Notes under the pieces: generated by a model | The model's input: the letters and a program-made list of their open reading frames with translations, nothing else | Databases searched by the model: none | Told to the model about the DNA's origin: nothing | Shown here: positions 6,941 to 12,977 of the stretch, piece after piece | Position numbering within the stretch: position 1 is the first letter of the stretch | Layout: every line of letters begins with the position of its first letter | Assembly: GCA_017628775.1 (NCBI GenBank) | Contig: JAGBYN010000135.1 | Coordinates: forward strand, 1 to 12,977 | Direction: 5' to 3' | DNA length: 12,977 nt | Origin: Bacteroidaceae bacterium | GTDB lineage: Bacteria; Bacteroidota; Bacteroidia; Bacteroidales; Bacteroidaceae | Program-made: the position numbers and the translations under genes

Positions 6941-7088
6941 CGTAAACGATTCTTTTTTGCGCTGTCATTAACATTTTACGAAAAACAAGACCGATTATCC
7001 CCGTCAATATCCCCAAATTTAAGGTCTTCCAGAGAAAGGAGAGTTGAGAGATTAGAATACAGAGTACAACGCCATCCGGAAAATGTAG
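6941..7088. other. Non-coding gap with dispersed short repeats
   Basis: I see no gene here. AGTTGAGAGATTAGA (7042-7056) recurs inverted with one change at 12680-12694. TACAGAGTACAAC (7058-7070) recurs exactly, inverted, at 12798-12810. These shared tracts place this gap in the same repeat class as the right end of the window. Confidence 0.6.
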
Positions 7089-7157
7089 GGGCCGAGCACT
7101 GTTTCGGCCCGTCGTGGATTAACCGTCATCCGTTAATCGGGGGTGTCGGCCCGTCGT
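7089..7157. repeat. Tandem hairpins and CGGCCCGTCGT direct repeat
   Basis: GGGCCGA (7089-7095) pairs with TCGGCCC (7104-7110), and GATTAAC (7117-7123) pairs with GTTAATC (7132-7138); both stems are perfect. CGGCCCGTCGT occurs at 7105-7115 and again around 7147-7157. The arrangement looks like a compact palindromic extragenic element, not a gene. Confidence 0.6.
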
Positions 7158-7314
7158 CATCCCAAGCACCAATCGCCCAAAAATTACACAAATAATCTGT
7201 GAGAGTGTGTTCCGTTGATAAATAAAAACTTAGTGATTTGTGTTTATCCGTTTTGTTTGTGGGTGCAAAGGAACGCAAAGATTTTGATTCTGTGGTATAC
7301 TTGCCCAATTAATG
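7158..7314. other. Non-coding AT-rich spacer
   Basis: I see no gene. A 60-codon minus-strand frame crosses it but has no recognisable feature and runs into the hairpins beside it. A tract near 7265-7282 (GTGCAAAGGAACGCAAAG) resembles the CGCAAAG tract at 457-474. Confidence 0.4.
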
Positions 7315-7545
7315 GGGCACACCCTTCGGGGTGCATCGATGGGGTGCATCCGAGTCCGGGGGTACTCGCTAACGCTCGCACACCCCGGTTATCGAGCGGA
7401 GACACCTTCGGCGTCTTTTGACATACGGCACCTTAACGGGCAGAAGGCCCAGTGAGCAACCAGCCCAGGGCAGAGCGAACGCAGTGAGCGACACCCCGGG
7501 TAAATGCCGCAGGACAAGTCCGCGCTGTAAGTGCAAAAGCCTATA
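7315..7545. repeat. GC-rich island of short hairpins
   Basis: This GC-rich island begins with GGGCACACCC-TTCG-GGGTGC, a CACCC/GGGTG hairpin with a TTCG loop (stem 7320-7333). It continues with short imperfect inverted repeats such as CTCGCTAACGCTCGC, GACACCTTCGGCGTC (about 7400-7415) and GCGAACGCAGTGAGCGAC (about 7475-7492). Short open frames on both strands have biased composition and no domain, so I do not call a gene. It is probably a decayed repeat cluster. Confidence 0.5.
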
Positions 7546-7559
7546 CTTAAAAGTGAGGA

Positions 7560-7624
7560 GCAGCAATCGCATCGTCAATTGTGATTGCTGCAGTTGTTAT
7601 AGTATAAGAGATACACTTGGTGTA
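7560..7624. repeat. Two intergenic hairpins
   Basis: GCAGCAATC (7560-7568) pairs perfectly with GATTGCTGC (7583-7591) around a 14-base loop. TACAC (7612-7616) pairs with GTGTA (7620-7624) around TTG. Both lie beyond terminator hairpin C as read from the minus-strand operon, so they are unlikely to belong to its transcript. No function is apparent. Confidence 0.5.
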
Positions 7625-7645
7625 GTTTCTTACCTTAAACAGTTT

Positions 7646-7685
7646 AAGAGGGTGTACCGAAAATTGTATTTCGGTACACCCTCTT
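7646..7685 (-). terminator. Terminator hairpin C, GGGTGT family
   Basis: AAGAGGGTGTACCGAAA (7646-7662) pairs perfectly with TTTCGGTACACCCTCTT (7669-7685). It lies 43 bases after the stop of the 51-aa ORF, the same spacing as hairpin B to its genes. This supports the view that the small ORF is the last gene of the minus-strand unit. Confidence 0.75.
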
Positions 7686-7728
7686 GACTTAGTTTGAGAA
7701 AATCTACAAACGACCATTTCGGTTGTTT

Positions 7729-7884
7729 TTAGAAGATATCATCATCGCTACCACCAAATCTGTTGGTTCCTGCAGCACCGCTGTTACCAGGTTTGATAGG
7801 CATTTCTCCAATAGATGAAGCAATTACACCTTGAAGTTCCAATTCGTAAATCTTTGTTTCTGGCTTTATATAAATATTCTTCAT
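7729..7884 (-). CDS. Small 51-aa protein of unknown function
   Basis: The ORF reads MKNIYIKPET at the start, VIASSIGEMP in the middle and RFGGSDDDIF at the end. I do not recognise a defined function. From memory, many Bacteroidota carry short proteins of this pattern: Met-Lys start, an aromatic residue plus KPE, an LELxG-like stretch, a small-residue VIASS/LLAGS step, then a Gly/Ser-rich acidic tail. No signal peptide or membrane segment is visible. It starts 30 bases after the stop of the 1436-aa protein gene with no terminator between, and hairpin C follows 43 bases later, so co-transcription is likely. The conserved-looking head and low-complexity tail could suit a precursor peptide or a chaperone/partner of the surface protein, but neither is shown. 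Confidence 0.7.
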   Translation of the reverse strand: MKNIYIKPETKIYELELQGVIASSIGEMPIKPGNSGAAGTNRFGGSDDDIF

Positions 7885-7914
7885 ATCAATTGTATTAATG
7901 TTTTTTGTTTACGG

Positions 7915-10900
7915 TTACTTAAGGATCACCTTCTTGCCGTTAATGATGAACACGCCCTTAGTAGGAGCTACAACGCGACGTCCTTGTAAGTCGTAGATAA
8001 CGTCAGCTTGTGAACCTTCAAATTCTACACCTTCAATGCTTGTAGTACCTTCTTCGCCACGCACTTGGATACGGATAGCCTTCATTGCTTCTCCACTTAC
8101 CTTAACAGGTGAGCCATTGCGATTTGTCATCTTCAATGTCAAGCGGAAAGGACGCAAATCTGTTGTGCTCTTCACCCATTCGCCTTCTGTGCTAACAACG
8201 AGGTAGTCATTAAGCTCATCAGCAGTGCGCAAACTGCATGTACCTGTCACAGCAAACTCAGTGTACATTGATGAACATACAAATTCAGATTCTTCTGCTG
8301 CATACAATGTTGCATCTTCAAGTGTAATGCTGAATGCCTTTGCTTCTTCAGTCTTAGGACGAATGAGGTAAGGATGATTAGCATAGAGTGTAGCGCTTTC
8401 GTCGCTAATCTTGATGACTTCCATTGTCATGTTGTCGATTTCACCATTGTCGTCGTTGTCGTAGCTACGAACGTCGTTGATGTAAGCCACGTCATAGTTT
8501 TCTAGCAACATGCTAACAGGGATTTCGAAAGGAAGGTACATAGCATTCCAAACACCATGGTTTGCAAATGTACGTTCATAAGTTACAGTACCCGTTGCTT
8601 GCTTTGTGAAAGTATAATCTACAACATCGTCAAGAGTATATTCAGCGAGGAGAACGATTTCGTCATCGCCTTCTGCAGCCATAGCGGCTTCTAATGTTGC
8701 ATAGTATGTATCGCCAATCTTTGCTTCTACCTTTACAATAGGTGTAGTTGGCTTTTCTACGAGGATACCACCTACGACAGGCGCAGCTTCACCGTTAGCA
8801 GTAACGTTTTCTATGGTTGTGTTTGCAACAGTGATGTTACCATTTTGGGTCATGGTACCAGCAACTACTGCAGCAGAATTTGCCCAAAGCTCACCGCTTG
8901 CTGTCAAAGCAACGTTCTTCACAGTGTTGTCTGCTGCTGAAGAACCTGCAAGCATGATACCTGCAATAGCACCTACAGAACCTGTACCTGTTACAGAAAC
9001 ATTTTCTACAGTGTTGCCATTGAGGGCAATCTTAGAAGAAGCATAACCTACAAGACCACCTACGTATGACTTAGCAAAGATAGATGAATTATCGTTACCC
9101 TTTACAGAGCAGTTCACCACCTTCAATGAAGGACTGTAGTAGTCGTAACCAAGGATAGCGCCTACACCTGTTGCCTTAGCTGCATTAATGTTGATGTTAC
9201 CTGTTACGTGTACGTTCTCGATAGAACCCTTAGCTTGCAAAGCGAAACCTACTACTGCAGCCACGTTGTTACCAATGAAGTCACCTGTGTTAATCGTTAC
9301 GTTCTCGATAGTGAAGTTCTTCACTACAGCCTTGCCACCGATAGCACCGAAGAGACCAGTACAGATATAATAGTCAGCCTTCTGAGCTGTTTCAACAGAT
9401 GTTAAGTTAGAGATTGTAAAGTTCTTACCATCAAAGATACCATCGAATGTAGCACTGCAATCGTCACCAATGTTTACGCTCCAATCAATACCAGCGAGGT
9501 CGATGTCTGCACCAAGCGCTACATACACACCTTCTGCGTTGTACTTCGTTTCACCCGCGTTAACGCTGTTGCGGAAGTATACGAGATGATCAATAGTTTT
9601 GATAAGGTAAGGGTTAGCCTCAGTACCAGCACCTAAGATGCCTTGCTTAGTATTATCTGTGTTGTTAGACGCTGTCACAGGAGTTACGCCTACGTTGAAT
9701 GCTACTGCATTGTCACCGTTGAAAGTACAGCCAGTAGCTTCTACTGAAGAATTTTCATCCTGAACGACATAGATGCAAGCACCATAATATTCATCATGCT
9801 TAGGATATAAACTTGTGAGAGTAGCGCCCTCTACATATACTTGTTGGTTTGTACCTCGTACGTTGATAACGTTAGCACCTTCGTATGTACCACCATTAAC
9901 GGTTACAACGTGACCTGAACCACCTACTACGTTTACTGCGTATGACCAGTCGATTGCAGAAGCGTCAGTGAAGTCAACTGAACAGTCGGTCAATGTTAAC
10001 TTTACACCTGTTACGTCATCGATAGAGATACCACGAACATCGTTAGGATAGTTTACTGCTGTATTTGATACCATATTCACGTTGTTCAATGTAACCTCTG
10101 TATCCTTTACAGTCACACGGAATACACGAGTAGCAGAAGAAGTAACCTTATGGTTGTTACCATTGATTGTAACAGACTTATCAAGCAAGATGACTTCTGA
10201 AGCCTCAAGGTCAGCAAGGAGCGTAATAGCTTCACCTGGCTGTGCAGCTTTATAAGCAGCTGCGAACGTGCTGTAGTAAGTATCACCAATCTTTGCTTCA
10301 ACAGCAGCACCACCTTTGTAAGTAGGACCAACGATAGCTGTTGCGCCTACCACATTGTCATAAGTCGCATTAATAATGGTAGATACATCACCCCAAGAAC
10401 CTGAAACAATACCCACGCGATTATCACCGCTATTCAATGTTACGTCTTTAACAGAAGCGCCATTAAGAGTCTGTAAGCAAATGATACCTGAGATACCACC
10501 AACCATCTGTGTACCAGTAATAGAAACACCAGAAACGCTGAAGTTTGAGTACTCTGCCTTCAAACCACCATTCATTTGGATGTCTGAGATTACACCACCT
10601 ACAACCTGTGCGCCTGTGATAGTTGAACCCTCCTCACCAGCAACAGTGATGTTGCTTGCATTCACGCAACGACGAGTGTAAGCGAGCGCACCTGCAGTGT
10701 AATCACCACCCTTGATTGCAATGTTACCGCAAACCTTAACATTATCTATGTTTGTGTAGTATGGATATGCGAATGCTGCAGCAACAATAAGACCAGTGGT
10801 ATTGATAGTAACATTTTCAATAGTCAAGTTCTTGATAACGTTCTGGTTGTTCTGATCAGTACCTTCTGTTACACCAAAGAATGCGGCATAAGCGTAACCA

Positions 10901-12225
10901 TCGCTATCGAGCGTTGGATTATCAATTGTAAGGTTCTTTATCTTATAACCCTTACCATCAAAGTTACCCATAAAGCCGTGATCAGCTGTTGCAGTACCAA
11001 TACCAACCCAATTTTCACCTGCGAGGTCAATGTCAGCAGCGAGTACAACGTTCTGACCTACATAGTAGTCCTCACCTGCATTTACCTTGTCGCGGAGCGC
11101 TTTAAGTGAAGCCAATGTTCCAATTTCATAGGCATCACCTACCTTGTAAAAGCCATAAACGTTGTCATATACTTGTACATGGTCTACACCATCAATAATA
11201 ACATTGCTGCCAGCGCAGTTTGTAAGTGTGTAACCACGACCTACATAACCCTTATAATCGAGAGTCTCTGCAACTGAACCGTCTGTATTCGTACCTGATA
11301 TAGTGCCAGTGTACGAGCAATTGGTAAGTGTGCAAACTTTAGTTTTGCCATCTGCCCAACCACCAGCGATACCACCTACACGGTAGTGGTCGTTAGCACG
11401 GCCATCACGGCCAGCAACAACAGCGACATTACCTGTGGTGTGACAATTGGTGAATGTTGATTTACCAGCAGCGATACCGATAAGACCACCAGCGAAGAAC
11501 TTGTTAACAGTTACATCGATGTTTGAAGAGCAGTCCTCGAAGTTGCACTCGCCTTGAAGCTGACCAGCAAGTGCACCTGTATTGTTGTTTGCCTTGAGGT
11601 AGCTACCTTCGTTAGCAATAACGTGAACATTCTTCATGGTTACGTTACCAGAAAGGTTACCACCTGCAACAACAGCAACACGGCTTGCACCATTGGCATC
11701 TTGAGTTGCATACACCTTGATGTCACCCTTAACAGTTACATTCTCAATGGTTGAGTTACCCTCTAACGAACCAGCAAGAGCGCCGATGTGACCCTGGCTG
11801 TGGTCGATATCCATGCATGCGATATTGATATCAACATTTTCGAATGTAATATTCTTGAACGTAGCATCCTTCGCATAACCGAAGAGGCCTATATATGCCT
11901 TCCCTTCCTGTGCCACAGTTTCAATAATCTTCAAATTGCTGATAGTCTTGTTGTTACCGAAGAAGATTCCCTTGAAGGGATTTGCTTCATTACCGATAGG
12001 TGACCATTGCTCGTTAGCGAGGTCGATGTCTGCACCAAGCGCTACATAAACACCTGCCGCATTGTACTTCATTTCGCCTGCATTTACTTGTTCACGAAGG
12101 AAGGTAAGTTCCTGCACGTTATTGATTAAATAAGGAGAAGCTTCAGTACCTTCACCCTCTAAAGTCTGCGCCACCACGCCTAAAGTCATCAGCAGCGAGA
12201 CGATGAATAATGTAAATTTTTTCAT
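7915..12225 (-). CDS. Large secreted GLUG-repeat surface protein
   Basis: This 1436-aa protein starts with a Sec signal peptide (MKKFTLFIVSLLMTLGVVAQ, cleavage near residue 20). Modules in order: A (about 22-356) and D (about 862-1160) share GTEANPYLI...VNAGETKYNA.GVYVALGADIDLA; B (about 360-640) is a shorter relative (VNAGEDYYVGQNVVLAADIDLAG). C (about 642-860) and E (about 1166-1205) open with VEAKIGDTYY; C continues as a likely right-handed beta-helix. GLUG-type units recur, for example GGLIGIAAGKSTFTNC (246-261) and VGGLVGYASSK (1055-1065). A beta-rich domain (about 1206-1385, YERTF..HGVWNAMYLPFEIPV) precedes the tail YDLQGRRV...GVFIINGKKVILK (1411-1436), which resembles a type IX secretion or surface-sorting signal. 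An adhesin or surface-binding role is inferred; no catalytic motif is visible. Confidence 0.88.
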   Translation of the reverse strand: MKKFTLFIVSLLMTLGVVAQTLEGEGTEASPYLINNVQELTFLREQVNAGEMKYNAAGVYVALGADIDLANEQWSPIGNEANPFKGIFFGNNKTISNLKIIETVAQEGKAYIGLFGYAKDATFKNITFENVDINIACMDIDHSQGHIGALAGSLEGNSTIENVTVKGDIKVYATQDANGASRVAVVAGGNLSGNVTMKNVHVIANEGSYLKANNNTGALAGQLQGECNFEDCSSNIDVTVNKFFAGGLIGIAAGKSTFTNCHTTGNVAVVAGRDGRANDHYRVGGIAGGWADGKTKVCTLTNCSYTGTISGTNTDGSVAETLDYKGYVGRGYTLTNCAGSNVIIDGVDHVQVYDNVYGFYKVGDAYEIGTLASLKALRDKVNAGEDYYVGQNVVLAADIDLAGENWVGIGTATADHGFMGNFDGKGYKIKNLTIDNPTLDSDGYAYAAFFGVTEGTDQNNQNVIKNLTIENVTINTTGLIVAAAFAYPYYTNIDNVKVCGNIAIKGGDYTAGALAYTRRCVNASNITVAGEEGSTITGAQVVGGVISDIQMNGGLKAEYSNFSVSGVSITGTQMVGGISGIICLQTLNGASVKDVTLNSGDNRVGIVSGSWGDVSTIINATYDNVVGATAIVGPTYKGGAAVEAKIGDTYYSTFAAAYKAAQPGEAITLLADLEASEVILLDKSVTINGNNHKVTSSATRVFRVTVKDTEVTLNNVNMVSNTAVNYPNDVRGISIDDVTGVKLTLTDCSVDFTDASAIDWSYAVNVVGGSGHVVTVNGGTYEGANVINVRGTNQQVYVEGATLTSLYPKHDEYYGACIYVVQDENSSVEATGCTFNGDNAVAFNVGVTPVTASNNTDNTKQGILGAGTEANPYLIKTIDHLVYFRNSVNAGETKYNAEGVYVALGADIDLAGIDWSVNIGDDCSATFDGIFDGKNFTISNLTSVETAQKADYYICTGLFGAIGGKAVVKNFTIENVTINTGDFIGNNVAAVVGFALQAKGSIENVHVTGNININAAKATGVGAILGYDYYSPSLKVVNCSVKGNDNSSIFAKSYVGGLVGYASSKIALNGNTVENVSVTGTGSVGAIAGIMLAGSSAADNTVKNVALTASGELWANSAAVVAGTMTQNGNITVANTTIENVTANGEAAPVVGGILVEKPTTPIVKVEAKIGDTYYATLEAAMAAEGDDEIVLLAEYTLDDVVDYTFTKQATGTVTYERTFANHGVWNAMYLPFEIPVSMLLENYDVAYINDVRSYDNDDNGEIDNMTMEVIKISDESATLYANHPYLIRPKTEEAKAFSITLEDATLYAAEESEFVCSSMYTEFAVTGTCSLRTADELNDYLVVSTEGEWVKSTTDLRPFRLTLKMTNRNGSPVKVSGEAMKAIRIQVRGEEGTTSIEGVEFEGSQADVIYDLQGRRVVAPTKGVFIINGKKVILK
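9494..9525 (-). repeat. Exact 32-bp internal repeat of the surface-protein gene
   Basis: These 32 bases are identical to 12017-12048 (both begin GCGAGGTCGATGTCTGCACC). They encode the YVALGADIDLA segment of modules D and A. Exact identity at the DNA level, with silent sites unchanged, points to recent duplication or gene conversion and could support recombination that changes module number. A diverged third copy is near 11023-11045. Confidence 0.85.
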
Positions 12226-12292
12226 GTTGAAAAATGAATTAAAAAGTTATAAATTTATCTTGTATTTCGGGATTGGTTTCATTCCAAATGAT

Positions 12293-12343
12293 TAAAGATA
12301 GATTCTATGAATTTGCCATGGGCGATTTATAGAAACTATCTTA
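12293..12343. repeat. Imperfect inverted repeat, TTCTATRAA family
   Basis: The arm at 12293-12317 (AAGATAGATTCTATGAAT, then TTGCC) pairs with 12321-12343 (GGCGATTTATAGAAACTATC onwards) around a three-base loop, with a few mismatches and one bulge. It lies in the expected leader of the surface-protein gene, 68 bases before its start. On the plus strand it is followed by CCTTTTTTTGTTTT, so it could also stop antisense transcription. Its arms match those of 2721-2793. Confidence 0.65.
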
Positions 12344-12360
12344 CCTTTTTTTGTTTTACG

Positions 12361-12375
12361 ACATGCTCGGCATGT
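12361..12375. promoter_or_regulatory. Palindrome ACATGC-TCG-GCATGT
   Basis: This is a perfect six-base inverted repeat about 135 bases upstream of the surface-protein start and within its predicted leader. It could be a regulator site or a small RNA hairpin. Position is the only support. Confidence 0.35.
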
Positions 12376-12417
12376 ATTGCTTATGATGAGTAAATATTGA
12401 AAAATAAAAAATTAATG

Positions 12418-12448
12418 CGAATATATATATATATATATAAGTACCAAA
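12418..12448 (-). promoter_or_regulatory. Candidate promoter of surface-protein operon
   Basis: On the minus strand TTTG (12448-12445) is followed, after exactly 19 bases, by TATATTCG (12425-12418). This fits the -33 TTTG and -7 TAnnTTTG pattern with one mismatch (TTCG for TTTG) and the expected 19-21 spacing. The spacer is almost wholly made of the AT repeat. Transcription would start near 12410, giving a leader of about 185 bases. Confidence 0.45.
12421..12438. repeat. (AT)9 dinucleotide repeat
   Basis: Nine AT units in a row form a simple-sequence tract prone to slippage. It occupies most of the spacer of the candidate promoter, so gain or loss of one unit would change that spacer by two bases. 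Confidence 0.9.
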
Positions 12449-12540
12449 CTTTTTAGCAGAAAATTTTACGAAAAAAATCAAAATTTAACATTTTGACTGA
12501 TGCATTTGTTTGTTCTGGGTACAAAATGTATCCGAACTTA

Positions 12541-12883
12541 TTGTCTACTTTGCACAACTTTTGCAAATACACACCCTACCCTTTGGGGTGCATCCATATC
12601 CACGGGTTGCTTAATTTGGTGCGGAGAGAGTAATGAGTAGTGAGCAATGAGTAACAGCCTTTAGGATATGGTTCTCATCTCTTATCTCTCAACTTCGCTA
12701 ATCGTTCATTACCGCATGGCAAGCACAAGTGTAGCGCGTACAAAAGTCTGTGGATTCTGTGAATTTCAGTTGGAGGACAAAAATAATTAACACGGCAGTT
12801 GTACTCTGTAATCTGTTCTCTGTACTCTGACAACAATCTGTGGGAGGTAAAGAAACAGCCCCATAACACATTTAACATTTTGC
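12541..12883. repeat. Non-coding gap with degenerate dispersed repeats
   Basis: I see no gene here. ACACCCTACCCTTTGGGGTGC (12572-12592) is a degenerate copy of the motif at 611-630 and 7315-7334. ATGAGTA...AATGAGTA (12633-12652) is a short direct repeat. CGCATGGCAAGCACAA (about 12713-12728), followed by TTCTGTGAATTT, is a third, degraded copy of the element at 1-93. 12680-12694 and 12798-12810 repeat, inverted, tracts from 7042-7070. A 67-codon minus-strand frame crosses this material and is not convincing. Confidence 0.6.
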
Positions 12884-12946
12884 TTTGATCCTTTCGTCAT
12901 TTTCCGAAAAAGGGCGAAAAATCAAAATGAAAGTAAAAGGATCAAA
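12884..12946. repeat. Inverted repeat at right edge
   Basis: TTTGATCCTTT (12884-12894) is perfectly inverted as AAAGGATCAAA (12936-12946). Inside it CATTTT (12898-12903) pairs with AAAATG (12924-12929), so a long interrupted hairpin can form. It could be a terminator, an operator or the end of an element beyond the window. The remaining bases to 12977 are AT-rich, with no visible start. Confidence 0.6.
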
Positions 12947-12977
12947 AAAGTTTCATTTTGTAAAGTTTTTGAAAAAG

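Noticed and set aside
7369..7687. Short overlapping frames on both strands in the GC-rich island
   Set aside because: They run through hairpins and the terminator, with odd composition and no recognisable product.
12543..12550. Plus-strand TACTTTGCA as a promoter
   Set aside because: It has one base too few for TAnnTTTG and no gene follows on the plus strand.

Overview
The window reads as a chromosomal segment from a member of the Bacteroidota, most likely Bacteroidales of the Prevotella/Bacteroides type. The evidence is TAnnTTTG-like promoter elements, weak or absent Shine-Dalgarno sequences, a large secreted GLUG-repeat protein ending in a sorting-like tail (YDLQGRRV...GVFIINGKKVILK), and a short MKNIYIKPET-type protein. 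The genus is inferred from memory of such proteins, not from a search. I see no rRNA, tRNA, CRISPR array, phage gene or intact transposon.

Layout. 1-740 is non-coding and rich in degenerate dispersed repeats. 769-2704 (+) is a purine salvage pair, xpt plus an NCS2 xanthine permease. 2705-3179 holds hairpins, a promoter and a strongly structured leader. 3180-4460 (+) is a two-half metal-efflux permease with a His/Cys-rich linker and a C-terminal HMA domain. 6829-4592 (-) is an operon of an XRE-cupin regulator followed by an AMP-forming acyl-CoA synthetase, with an inverted repeat just downstream of its predicted promoter. 6941-7640 is another repeat-filled gap. 12225-7729 (-) is a unit of a 1436-aa modular secreted protein followed, 30 bases later, by a 51-aa protein. 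12226-12977 holds the upstream region of that unit and more repeats.

How the parts work together. Xpt converts the xanthine imported by the permease to XMP. The exporter stands alone and probably removes Cu/Zn-type cations; its leader folds on paper into a three-way junction. The cupin regulator probably controls its own operon in response to a carboxylate or its CoA derivative. The large protein is probably exported to the cell surface, and the AT repeat upstream of it lies exactly in the spacer of a candidate promoter, which would allow phase variation.

The most interesting non-coding observations are: three look-alike terminator hairpins built on one motif (GGGTGTnCC-type arms) at the ends of unrelated transcription units; the structured leader of the metal exporter; the (AT)9 tract inside a candidate promoter spacer; and a second hairpin family with shared arms (core TTCTATRAA) at two distant sites. 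The 51-aa ORF is the best candidate for an undescribed gene.
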